From an uncultured Muribaculaceae bacterium (GTDB lineage Bacteria; Bacteroidota; Bacteroidia; Bacteroidales; Muribaculaceae), in the NCBI GenBank assembly GCA_910585755.1, contig CAJUFH010000035.1:1-32552 (forward strand): a DNA stretch of 32,552 nt. Direction: 5' to 3'. Under the pieces are notes generated by a model that made no database searches, was not told the DNA's origin, and was given only the letters and a program-made list of their open reading frames with translations. This document shows positions 16,492-23,608 of this stretch, piece after piece. Positions within the stretch are counted from its first letter, which is position 1. Every line of letters begins with the position of its first letter. The translations under genes and the position numbers were made by a program.

Positions 16492-16499
16492 CAAAAGTA
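16492..16499 (-). promoter_or_regulatory. -7 box for the yicC operon
   Basis: The minus strand reads TACTTTTG, a full match to TAnnTTTG, 24 bases upstream of the yicC start codon. The -33 region is poor. Confidence 0.45.
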
Positions 16500-16522
16500 G
16501 CGAATTAATGCCGATTTTTCAG

Positions 16523-16530
16523 TAATTTTG
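16523..16530 (+). promoter_or_regulatory. -7 box for the tsaB operon
   Basis: The plus strand reads TAATTTTG, a full match to TAnnTTTG, 55 bases before the chosen tsaB start. It is only 23 bases from the divergent yicC box. Confidence 0.45.
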
Positions 16531-16584
16531 CGAAAAAAATAAGCCCCGGTGCCACAACCGCCCCAACTTCAAGATTATCCGCTT

Positions 16585-17298
16585 ATGCCGACCATACTTA
16601 ACATCGAAACCTCTACCGAAGTCTGCTCCGCGTCCCTCACGAGCGAGGGAGCGATCCTGACCCACTTCGAGGAATTTTCAGGCCGCAACCACGCCACAGT
16701 CCTCAGCGACTTCATAAAAGGGTGCCTCGACCACGAAATGAAGCTCGACGCCGTCAGCGTATCCCTCGGCCCAGGAAGCTATACCGGCCTCCGCATCGGC
16801 CTCTCCGAAGCCAAAGGGCTCGCCTACGCCCTCGACGTGCCCCTCATTGGGGTCGATACCCTCCGGCTGATGGCCGTTTCCGTTTTGTTCAACAACGAAA
16901 TCCTCGACCCCGACACAATCTTCATCCCGATGATCGACGCCCGCCGCATGGAGGTCTACACCGCGGCATACGACCTCTCCCTCTCCCCCATCCTCGAGCC
17001 TCAGCCCCTCATCCTCGACGAGAACTCCTATGCCGGACTATTCTCCACCGGCCGCCCCGTGCTCTTTTTCGGCAACGGAGCCGCCAAGGCCCGCGGACTG
17101 ATGGAGCGCCACCCCGGGGCGACCTTCATCCCCGACGTAAGCCCCCTCGCGACCGACATGCTCGCCCTCTCCGACAAGGCATTCCGCGAAAACCGCTTCC
17201 TCGACCTAGCCTACAGCGTCCCGACCTACCTCAAAGATTTCCAGGCGACAAAGCCCAAATCCCTCCTCCAGAAACTCGGCGAACAACCCTCAAAATAA
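16585..17298 (+). CDS. tsaB: tRNA threonylcarbamoyladenosine biosynthesis protein TsaB
   Basis: Partner of TsaD in forming t6A37 on tRNAs that read ANN codons. It has an ASKHA (actin-like ATPase) fold and 237 residues from the ATG at 16585. The frame also opens from a GTG at 16549, but the family's N-terminus (MPTILNIETSTEVCSASL) begins at the ATG. The signature SLGPGSYTGLRIG lies at about 60-72, followed by GLAYALDVPLIGVDTL. Seven bases separate its stop from the next gene, so the two are co-transcribed. Confidence 0.95.
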   Translation: MPTILNIETSTEVCSASLTSEGAILTHFEEFSGRNHATVLSDFIKGCLDHEMKLDAVSVSLGPGSYTGLRIGLSEAKGLAYALDVPLIGVDTLRLMAVSVLFNNEILDPDTIFIPMIDARRMEVYTAAYDLSLSPILEPQPLILDENSYAGLFSTGRPVLFFGNGAAKARGLMERHPGATFIPDVSPLATDMLALSDKAFRENRFLDLAYSVPTYLKDFQATKPKSLLQKLGEQPSK

Positions 17299-17305
17299 CG
17301 CCTCG

Positions 17306-19096
17306 ATGTCCCCCCGCTTCTCCTTCCTCAAGACCAAGTTCGCGGCCCTCTATGCCGGAACCTTCCTATCCCTTATATATTTCTGCGTCGACTGGTCGAT
17401 GCAGACTACCTTCCGCGGAATGTCGTTCTGGGAGCTGTACCCCTCCAACGCCCTCCTGGCGCTCCTGCTGATGCTCCCCTACATGCTTTCCCGCAAGGTC
17501 TGGGTCCAGGGCCTCGCGATCGGCGTCGCCGACTGCGTCCTGATCGCCAACCTGATGTACCGCCGCACATACTTCACCCCCATTCCCCCCGAAAGCTACC
17601 TCATGGCCGGAAACCTGGGTGATTTCACCGCCAGCGTCGTTGACTCCCTCTACTGGTTCGACTTCGGGTTCCTCATCCTCCTCGCCGCGACAACATGGCT
17701 CGCCGCGAAGCTCCCTCGCGAAGCAACCCGCCATCTCTGGCGCAACTATCTGATATCCCTCGCTGCCCTCTCCATCCTCGTCGCCGCCGCCCTCATCAGC
17801 TACGGCGGATTCGAAAAAAGGATGCGCAAACTCTCCTCCTCTTGCTACTACAACACGACCCCCGTCCAGATCTACACCCCCGTCGGCTACCTTGTCTACA
17901 CCGCGATGGAGACCGAGGACGAGCTGACCCCCGAAGTCACCGCCCGCGTCAACTCCTGGCTCGAAGAAAAAGCGCTCCTCCGCCCCTACGTCGGCCTCCC
18001 CGATTCTGTAGCCCCGCGCGAAAACCTCGTCGTAATCCTCCTCGAGTCCTTCGAAGGCTGGCTCCCCGAAAACGAAATCGACGGCAAGCCGATTACCCCC
18101 TATATCAATTCCCTCCTAAAAGACTCCTCCACCTTCTACGCTCCCCGCGTTCTATCCCAGGTAAGCACCGGCCGCTCGATTGACGGCCAGCTCCTGATTT
18201 TTACCGGCCTCCTCCCCCGCCTCCACACCATCTACTCTACCAAACACCCCGACAACTTCTACCCCACCCTCAACAAGGCCCTCCGCGAGAAATACGGCAC
18301 AAAAAGCTATATCTTCACCTGCGACCGCCCCATCACCTGGAACCAGCAGGCCGTCTCCCCCGCCTTCGGCTACGACGCGATGTACTCCCGCGACGCATGG
18401 GAGCTGGACGACATGATCGGCAAGCCCGCAAAACTCAGTGACCAGTCCTTCTTCCGCCAGTCCGTCAGCCTCGTCAAAGACAGCAGTATATGGCCCGCGG
18501 GAGAACCACGCCTCCTGACCTTCGTCTCCTACTCCGGCCATAACCCCTTCATCCTCCCCGAGGAGAAACGGGACCCCGGCTTCAACCTCCACGCCATGGG
18601 CTTTAACAAGCGCTTCGCCGACTATACCACAATGGCCCACTACACCGACGCCCAGCTCCATATCATAATCGACTACCTCAAATCCCGCCCCGACTACGAC
18701 CGGACTCTCGTCGTAATAACCGGCGACCACGAAGGGCTCGCCTATTACCGCGACGAAATCGTCGCGGCCGACACCCTCGGCCTCGTCCCCGACAAGCAGT
18801 TCGTCCCCCTCATCATCCTCAACAGCCCAGTTCCCGGCCGCGTCGACGAAGTAGTAGGCCAGTACGACATCTACCCGACCCTTCTCGGAATGCTCGGCCT
18901 CGACAACTACCGCTGGAAAGGCCTCGGCCAGACAATGCTCGCCCCCGTCGCCGGATTCGCCGTCTCCTCCTACACCAAGGAAGTCGTCGGCGACACAATC
19001 GGCGTCTCCCCCGCCCTCCGCGACAACATCTTCAATGCCCGCCGCGTCAGCGACGACATAATCAACTTCGACATGCTCCGCGGCCGCTTCGAATAA
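17306..19096 (+). CDS. LTA-synthase-like membrane sulfatase/phosphoethanolamine- or phosphoglycerol-transferase family protein
   Basis: 596-residue membrane enzyme of the alkaline phosphatase superfamily. Five transmembrane segments lie in about residues 8-170. An extracytoplasmic sulfatase-like domain follows from about 235. Visible metal and active-site features are ESFEGW (Glu247), QVSTGRSIDG (candidate nucleophile Thr288), SGHNPF and TGDHEG. Members transfer glycerol-phosphate, phosphoethanolamine or similar groups from lipids to envelope glycans or lipids. Gram-negative Bacteroidales lack lipoteichoic acid, so an LPS, capsule or lipid modification is more likely here. The donor and acceptor cannot be told from the sequence. 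It follows tsaB by 7 bases, though the functions look unrelated. Confidence 0.9.
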   Translation: MSPRFSFLKTKFAALYAGTFLSLIYFCVDWSMQTTFRGMSFWELYPSNALLALLLMLPYMLSRKVWVQGLAIGVADCVLIANLMYRRTYFTPIPPESYLMAGNLGDFTASVVDSLYWFDFGFLILLAATTWLAAKLPREATRHLWRNYLISLAALSILVAAALISYGGFEKRMRKLSSSCYYNTTPVQIYTPVGYLVYTAMETEDELTPEVTARVNSWLEEKALLRPYVGLPDSVAPRENLVVILLESFEGWLPENEIDGKPITPYINSLLKDSSTFYAPRVLSQVSTGRSIDGQLLIFTGLLPRLHTIYSTKHPDNFYPTLNKALREKYGTKSYIFTCDRPITWNQQAVSPAFGYDAMYSRDAWELDDMIGKPAKLSDQSFFRQSVSLVKDSSIWPAGEPRLLTFVSYSGHNPFILPEEKRDPGFNLHAMGFNKRFADYTTMAHYTDAQLHIIIDYLKSRPDYDRTLVVITGDHEGLAYYRDEIVAADTLGLVPDKQFVPLIILNSPVPGRVDEVVGQYDIYPTLLGMLGLDNYRWKGLGQTMLAPVAGFAVSSYTKEVVGDTIGVSPALRDNIFNARRVSDDIINFDMLRGRFE

Positions 19097-19139
19097 TCCC
19101 CCCCTCCGACAAAACAGCCGCCCCGCCTGTTATAAAATC

Positions 19140-19760
19140 ATGGATGTACTGACCCCGGAACAGCGCCGCCGTTGCATGCAGGCCAACAAAAGCCGCGACA
19201 CAAAGCCCGAGCGAATCTTCGCCCGGCTGCTCTGGAGCGCAGGTGTCAGATACCGCAAGCAAACCCGCGCAATCCCCGGCCGCCCCGACTTCTCCATTAA
19301 GCGCTACAAGCTCGCCATCTTCGTCGACGGCGACTTCTGGCACGGCCGCGACTTCGACCCCGAACACAACCGCTTCCACCGCAACCGCGACTTCTGGATC
19401 GCCAAAATCCAACGCAACATCGCCCGCGACAAACGCGTCACCGCCCAGCTCGAAGCCCGCGGCTGGAAAGTCCTCCGTTTCTGGGAAACCGACATAAAGA
19501 AAAACCCCGGCGTCTGCCTCCGCGCCGTCCTCGACCACCTCTCCTCCTTCACCTCCCTTTCCGCCCCCGCCTACCTCCCCTCCGACCTCCCCTCCGGCTC
19601 CTACCCCGAACCGGCCCCCGCTCCGGCTCCTGCCTCTTCCCCCGCTCCTTCCTCTATCTCTCCCGCCCTTTCCCCGGCCCCTTATTCTGAAGAAGCCCTT
19701 CCCTCCCACCTCGCCGCCGAGCCTCGCGCCCCCTACTCCCCTTCCCCCGAAAACCCTTAA
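19140..19760 (+). CDS. vsr: Very-short-patch-repair (Vsr) endonuclease with Pro/Ser/Ala-rich tail
   Basis: Family endonucleases nick beside T:G mismatches formed by deamination of 5-methylcytosine. Residues 1-135 are a full Vsr domain: MDVLTPEQRRRCMQANKSRD, Asp50 in GRPDF (matches catalytic Asp51 of E. coli Vsr), FVDGDFWHG with His68 (matches His69), and GWKVLRFWE. The E. coli His64 and zinc-ligand Cys66 positions read Asp here, as in a known subgroup. Residues about 138-206 are an unusual low-complexity Pro/Ala/Ser tail encoded by pyrimidine-rich DNA. Typical Vsr proteins stop near 130-155 residues. No cytosine methylase gene is in the window, so the enzyme is an orphan here. It lies 43 bases after the sulfatase gene. 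Confidence 0.93.
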   Translation: MDVLTPEQRRRCMQANKSRDTKPERIFARLLWSAGVRYRKQTRAIPGRPDFSIKRYKLAIFVDGDFWHGRDFDPEHNRFHRNRDFWIAKIQRNIARDKRVTAQLEARGWKVLRFWETDIKKNPGVCLRAVLDHLSSFTSLSAPAYLPSDLPSGSYPEPAPAPAPASSPAPSSISPALSPAPYSEEALPSHLAAEPRAPYSPSPENP

Positions 19761-19787
19761 ATCCGTTCTCGCCCGTTTCCCTCCCTG

Positions 19788-19965
19788 CTGTCCCCGAATG
19801 TCGGGTGGAGCGAGCCGAAGGCGAGCGGCTTCCCCTCTTCCCTTCCCTCTCCTTCCTCCTTTCCCTTTCCCCGCCTTTCCCCTCCTGTCCGCCCCCGAAA
19901 GTAACCCCTGTCCTGTGCGCCCGCCGGACGGCGGGTGTCCCCCTCTTCCCCCTCTCTCGAGCCGG
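19788..19965 (+). repeat. Dispersed repeat B, long copy 1
   Basis: Starts with CTGTCCCCGAATG and the core GGGTGGAGCGAGCCGAAGG, then GCGAGCGGC, a 44-nt pyrimidine run and a block with CGCCGGACGGCGGG. The first ~48 bases match 28904-28951 with three differences, and later blocks also correspond. Both long copies lie just 3' of plus-strand genes. Confidence 0.8.
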
Positions 19966-20040
19966 ATGGGTTCTGATCCCGGTGTGAGGGGCCGCGGCCC
20001 CGAAGCCCCCTCTTGGTGCGCGAGGCGTAAGCCGAGCGAA

Positions 20041-20086
20041 GAAAAAGCGCTCCACCCTTTCGGCGCGAAGCCTGTCGGGTGGAGCG
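20041..20086 (-). terminator. Terminator of the pyrE-to-DbpA helicase operon, built from repeat B
   Basis: CGCTCCACCC (20048-20057) and GGGTGGAGCG (20077-20086) form a perfect 10-bp stem. On the minus strand it is followed by CTTTTTC (T5 at 20042-20046). The right arm is the core of a repeat-B copy, so the repeat has become a terminator. Confidence 0.7.
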
Positions 20087-20102
20087 AGCTTTAGCGAGCG
20101 GC
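20074..20102 (+). repeat. Dispersed repeat B, short copy
   Basis: Reads GTCGGGTGGAGCGAGC, then TTTAGCGAGCGGC. It matches the start of the copies at 19801 and 28917 and the copy at 22599. Confidence 0.7.
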
Positions 20103-20155
20103 GCGTGTGCTTTTTCCAGCGCCTACCTTTAGCTTTTGCTTTTTCTTGTTAAGGA

Positions 20156-21472
20156 TTATTTGATGAGCGAGACCCGGACCCGGGTGTTCTTCAGCTTGTG
20201 CGGGGCAAGAAGCTCGAGGACCTTCCCCGCCTTCGCCCGAGGAACCGCGACAATCGCGCTGTGGTCGTCAACGATAATTTTGCCGACCTCCTCCTTCGCC
20301 AGTTCCCCCTTCTGCATGACATATCCCGCGACATCCCCCTTGGAGATGCGCTCCTTCTTTCCCGCGTTGATATAAAGCGTCGCGACCTCCGAGCGTATGC
20401 CGTCCTCCGAAACCGACCGCGGATGGTACTCGCGGTCCCAGCTTACATATTCCGGAATACTCTCCTCCTCGTTGGCTATCAGATATGCCGTGCCCTCGGC
20501 CCCCTGGCGCGCCGTGCGGCCGTTGCGGTGCGTCCAGCTTTCCGCCGACAGCGGCATATGGTAATGGATAACATAATTGACCGAATCAATGTCAAGGCCG
20601 CGGGCTCCGAGGTCCGTCGAAACCAGAATCGGCGTAGTCCCGTTGTTGAGGAGGTCGACGGCGAGCTTGCGTTCCCGCTGCTCCAGCCCCCCGTGGTAAA
20701 GCCCGACCGGGAACCCCTCCCGTTTCAGATGCTCGTAGACCCGTTCGGCACTCTCCCTGTGGTTGACAAACACAATCGCCTTCCCGTCGGGCAGCGACCG
20801 CAGCAGTTCGTCGAGCGTCCCTAACTTGTCCTTCTCCGGCGAGGGAACCATGACGGTCTGCAACCGACTTTTCGCCCCCTGCCGCGTGAAATCGGCAACC
20901 TCCGGCTTCTTACCCATATTGATGAAATCCGGCATCTCGGCCAGCCGTGTCGCCGAAGTCAGGATAATCAGTTTCAGCTTCCTCATCTTCCCGACGATGC
21001 GCTTCATCTCGTCGTAGAAACCAAGTTCCAGCGACTTGTCGTATTCGTCAAGCACCAGCGCGTCGCAGTTCGCCAGGTCGAGGTTGCGGCGCTGCAGATG
21101 GTCGAGCAGACGACCAGGAGTCGCTACTATTATGTCAGGCACCGGCGACAGCGACTTAACCTCGTCGGCCATATTGTGCCCTCCGTAGAAAGCTACCGTC
21201 TTAAGCCCGGCGGCGACAGGCCGCAGCACGTCCGCGATCTGGATTACCAGCTCGCGCGAGGGGGCCAGCACTACTGCCTGAACCCGCTTCCCGTCCGATG
21301 GTCCGAGCGAACGCAACAGGCGCAGTGCGAACGCCGCCGTCTTTCCCGAACCCGTGGGAGCCAGGAGGATTATGCGGTCAGCCCCGGTGGTAGCCATAAG
21401 CTGCTGCATCTCGTTCAGGTTCTCTATGTTATGGCGCTCGCGCAAGCGCTCTGTAATCAGCTTGGTATCCAT
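20156..21472 (-). CDS. DEAD-box RNA helicase with DbpA-type RNA-binding domain
   Basis: 438-residue ATP-dependent RNA helicase, likely acting in large-subunit ribosome assembly as E. coli DbpA does. Motifs are APTGSGKT (about 38-45), APSRELV, ATPGRLLDHL, SAT and HRNGRTARQG. The Walker B motif reads DEYD instead of DEAD. The N-terminal Q motif is minimal (NIENLNEMQQ). Residues about 363-438 are a DbpA C-terminal domain (ATLYINAGKKERISKGDV, IIVDDHSAIVAV), which in DbpA recognises hairpin 92 of 23S rRNA. It ends its operon, 11 bases after a lipoprotein gene, and a repeat-derived terminator follows. Confidence 0.93.
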   Translation of the reverse strand: MDTKLITERLRERHNIENLNEMQQLMATTGADRIILLAPTGSGKTAAFALRLLRSLGPSDGKRVQAVVLAPSRELVIQIADVLRPVAAGLKTVAFYGGHNMADEVKSLSPVPDIIVATPGRLLDHLQRRNLDLANCDALVLDEYDKSLELGFYDEMKRIVGKMRKLKLIILTSATRLAEMPDFINMGKKPEVADFTRQGAKSRLQTVMVPSPEKDKLGTLDELLRSLPDGKAIVFVNHRESAERVYEHLKREGFPVGLYHGGLEQRERKLAVDLLNNGTTPILVSTDLGARGLDIDSVNYVIHYHMPLSAESWTHRNGRTARQGAEGTAYLIANEEESIPEYVSWDREYHPRSVSEDGIRSEVATLYINAGKKERISKGDVAGYVMQKGELAKEEVGKIIVDDHSAIVAVPRAKAGKVLELLAPHKLKNTRVRVSLIK

Positions 21473-21483
21473 TTTATAGTGCT

Positions 21484-21996
21484 CTAATTTACGATATAGC
21501 CGTGAAGCGGCGTGTCGTCGGTTGGAATGACATTGTAGCGGCGCAGCTCAAGCTCCTTCTCCGCGGCCGGACCGGAGACAGCGCGCCCGTAGTTCTCGAA
21601 AACGAAATAACGGCTCCCGCATTTCGGGCAGACCGCGTGGTGGCTCTTCGTATCTACCCGGACCCGTATCGTCTGCGAATTTTCCACCGGACACGAAAGG
21701 TCCATCGCCACTGGCTGCCCCGTCAGTGCCACCGCCAACAGTACCCCGCCGTACCCCGTCTCGTTAGTCGCGAGATAAGGGAAATCCTTCGGCAGCCGCT
21801 CGCTCTTTATATAATAGTCGAAATCGAGCGGATTGGCACCCGGCCCGTACTGCTGCCATTCATTTATAGTCGCGAAGCGCAGGAACACCGGGGCAGGCGG
21901 CGTGCGCACATGGTCGTTGGAGCCACAAGCGGCGACAGCCGCTGCCAGAAAGGCCACGGCTGTCGCTATAAGTGTATTTCGCAGATAGTTATTCAT
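21484..21996 (-). CDS. Rieske-like lipoprotein with cysteine-only cluster motif
   Basis: 170-residue lipoprotein with signal peptide and lipobox VAAC (Cys24). The mature part resembles the Rieske-type beta fold of Bacteroidota lipoproteins: GYGGVLLAV, then MDLSCPVE (Cys102), then VCPKCGSRYFVFENYG (Cys123 and Cys126) and GRAVSGPA. In classical Rieske proteins the ligands are CxH and CxxH. Here both histidine positions are replaced and three cysteines remain, so a [2Fe-2S] site is uncertain and zinc or no metal is possible. It sits between an SRPBCC protein and a DbpA-type helicase, which gives no clue to function. Confidence 0.7.
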   Translation of the reverse strand: MNNYLRNTLIATAVAFLAAAVAACGSNDHVRTPPAPVFLRFATINEWQQYGPGANPLDFDYYIKSERLPKDFPYLATNETGYGGVLLAVALTGQPVAMDLSCPVENSQTIRVRVDTKSHHAVCPKCGSRYFVFENYGRAVSGPAAEKELELRRYNVIPTDDTPLHGYIVN

Positions 21997-22032
21997 CAGG
22001 CCGAAGCGGAATCGTTCCGCGGTTCATTAATA

Positions 22033-22452
22033 TTAACGGCTCAGCCCCCCGATCAGTTCGCCGAACTTGTCGGCTGCCTTCTGCATATAGGGGCCGACCA
22101 TCGGCCGGAGCATCATCGGTATATCGACGTCGATCACCGTCTCGACCTCCGTTGAGTTATCGGTCAGCGACTTCAGGTCAACCTTCATTGTCAGGGGCAC
22201 AGGCGACGAGGTCGTCCCGAAGACAATCTTCGAAGGAGCCTGGCGCTCAATCACGGAGAACGCGATCTCACCTACCTGCGGCGTGACAATCTTTATGGAA
22301 TCAGCCGTGAAAGCCACCTGGCCGATTTGAGCGCGCTGCTCCTCCGTAAGCGAGTCGAGCGCGCTTTGCAGCCGCGTCATATCCGAGAAACGGTCGAAAA
22401 GTTCGGCGGCCGGTTTCTCAACGACCGTAGGCTTGCTCTTATATGTTGCCAT
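22033..22452 (-). CDS. SRPBCC family protein (START/Bet v1-like)
   Basis: 139-residue cytoplasmic protein with the SRPBCC helix-grip fold, which usually binds a hydrophobic ligand. Visible features are the N-terminal strand and helix (VEKPAAELFDRFSDMTRL), the ERQAPSKIVF strand and a long C-terminal helix ending in ADKFGELIGGLSR. The ligand is unknown. It stands downstream of pyrE on the same strand, a common Bacteroidales arrangement, but a 342-base repeat-filled gap separates them here. Only an imperfect -7 box (TAATTTTT at 22476-22483) is visible, so it may depend on the pyrE transcript. Confidence 0.82.
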   Translation of the reverse strand: MATYKSKPTVVEKPAAELFDRFSDMTRLQSALDSLTEEQRAQIGQVAFTADSIKIVTPQVGEIAFSVIERQAPSKIVFGTTSSPVPLTMKVDLKSLTDNSTEVETVIDVDIPMMLRPMVGPYMQKAADKFGELIGGLSR

Positions 22453-22598
22453 TAAATCTCTCTTAATAAATGATTAAAAATTAGTCCTTCTCGGCCTCTC
22501 CGCTCCTTTCCGCCGCTCCCGCCAGCCGTCCTTCCGTCTGCCGGCTTCCACCTGCCGTCCTTCCGTCGCTTTCCGCCAGCCGAAAGTGTCTCCGTTCT

Positions 22599-22634
22599 GT
22601 GGAGCGAGCGTAAGCGAGCGGCCTCCCCTCTTCG
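22599..22634 (+). repeat. Dispersed repeat B, partial copy
   Basis: Reads GTGGAGCGAGCGTAAGCGAG, then CGGCCTCCCCTCTTC. It shares the core and the start of the pyrimidine run with the long copies at 19788 and 28904, but the run stops after 12 bases. Confidence 0.65.
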
Positions 22635-22715
22635 GGAAACCGCCCGGATGGGAGGGCGATGGCAGAACGGTCTAGATGGTAGGAGCTTGGGGGCGAGGCC
22701 GATGGGAGCAATCTG

Positions 22716-22781
22716 AAGATTGTGACCGAGGCCGAACCTCCAAGCGACGACCCAGATGGGCCGTTATGGCGCGCCCTCAAT
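22716..22781 (+). repeat. Dispersed repeat A, copy 1
   Basis: Begins AAGATTGTGACCGAGGCCGA and ends GCCCTCAAT. It matches the reverse complement of 32486-32552 over about 66 bases with a handful of differences and one single-base indel. The block AAGCGACGACCCAGATGGGC is identical in both. Flanking bases can fold: GCTTGGGGG upstream pairs with CCTCCAAGC inside the repeat. Confidence 0.85.
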
Positions 22782-22783
22782 GC

Positions 22784-22801
22784 CCTCTAAGCCCTTAGAG
22801 G
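22784..22801 (-). terminator. Short palindrome over the pyrE stop codon
   Basis: CCTCTAAG (22784-22791) and CTTAGAGG (22794-22801) are perfect arms with a 2-nt loop, overlapping the last pyrE codons and its TAA. There is no T-run. It may be an mRNA 3'-end hairpin only. Confidence 0.3.
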
Positions 22802-23451
22802 TCGCGTTTCGAGCTTATATCAGGTACCCAGTTCCCCGGATCCTCGCGCCAAAGCTGCAGAGTATCCAGGTCGCTTTCCCTGATAAACCCGGTTTCGAGC
22901 GCAGCTTTCAGCATCGCGTCGTAGTTCGAGAGGGTCATCAGCTTAACGTTCGCCGCCTTGAAAGCCGCAGCCGCGTCGGGGAAACCATAGGTGAACATAG
23001 CTACCATTCCGACAACCTCGGCGCCCGCCATGCGCACCGCCTCGACTGCCTTCAGACTGCTCTTGCCCGTCGAAATCAGGTCCTCGATTACGATAACCTT
23101 CTGGCCCGGAGCGAGATGCCCCTCGATAAGGTTCTCAAGTCCGTGGTCCTTGGGAGCCGAACGAACGTAGATGTAGGGAAGGCCGAGAGCGTCGGCGACA
23201 AGAGCCCCCTGGGCGATAGCGCCAGTGGCTACCCCGGCGATAACGTCAGGCATCGGGTAGTTCTCGAGTATGAGGCGCGTAAGCTCCGTTTTGATAAACG
23301 TGCGCACCGGGGGGTACGACAGCGTCTTGCGGTTGTCGGTATATATAGGAGAGTTCCACCCCGAAGCCCAGCGGAACGGCATATCGGGCTGAAGTTTGAT
23401 AGCACTGATTTTCAGCAGCTTTTCTGCGAGGAGTTGCTCAAGTTTTTTCAT
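22795..23451 (-). CDS. pyrE: Orotate phosphoribosyltransferase
   Basis: Joins orotate and PRPP to form OMP in pyrimidine synthesis. It has 218 residues. The N-terminal part contains MPFRWASGWNSPIYTDNRK, characteristic of the family. The PRPP-binding loop is VIVIEDLISTGKSS (about 103-116). The gene is complete and typical. A full -7 box TACGTTTG lies at 23565-23572, predicting a leader of about 105 bases. Repeat A abuts its 3' end. Confidence 0.97.
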   Translation of the reverse strand: MKKLEQLLAEKLLKISAIKLQPDMPFRWASGWNSPIYTDNRKTLSYPPVRTFIKTELTRLILENYPMPDVIAGVATGAIAQGALVADALGLPYIYVRSAPKDHGLENLIEGHLAPGQKVIVIEDLISTGKSSLKAVEAVRMAGAEVVGMVAMFTYGFPDAAAAFKAANVKLMTLSNYDAMLKAALETGFIRESDLDTLQLWREDPGNWVPDISSKRDL

Positions 23452-23564
23452 AAGTGTCTTGACGAATATGAGTGAAGCCGGTGGACCGGGCGTTTACGAT
23501 AGATGCGCTTGTATAACCGCGCCTGTTTATAAAACGCGAAAATAGTCACTTTCGGCCTATCTCC

Positions 23565-23572
23565 CAAACGTA
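23565..23572 (-). promoter_or_regulatory. -7 box for pyrE
   Basis: The minus strand reads TACGTTTG, a full match to TAnnTTTG, 113 bases upstream of the pyrE start. No -33 TTTG is seen. Confidence 0.4.
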
Positions 23573-23608
23573 GCGCGTGAAAAGTTCTTTACATTCCGCC
23601 CCCGGAGG

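Larger units (their letters stand above)
19761..20155. other. Gene-free repeat region between vsr and the DbpA-type helicase
   Basis: This 395-base gap has no supported gene. It holds one long copy (19788-19965) and one short copy (20074-20102) of a GGGTGGAGCGAGC repeat family, a 44-nt pure pyrimidine run (19829-19872) and the terminator of the convergent helicase operon. Confidence 0.75.
22453..22794. other. Repeat-filled gap between pyrE and the SRPBCC gene
   Basis: This 342-base gap has no supported gene. From left to right it has an AT-rich leader for the SRPBCC gene, C/T-rich low-complexity sequence with CCTTCCGTC units, a repeat-B copy at 22599-22634, an imperfect inverted repeat around CAATCT-GA-AGATTG, and repeat A (22716-22781) against the pyrE stop codon. 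Confidence 0.75.

Noticed and set aside
17306..19096. True lipoteichoic acid synthase
   Set aside because: The fold and motifs fit the superfamily, but Gram-negative Bacteroidales have no lipoteichoic acid, so only the broader family name is kept.
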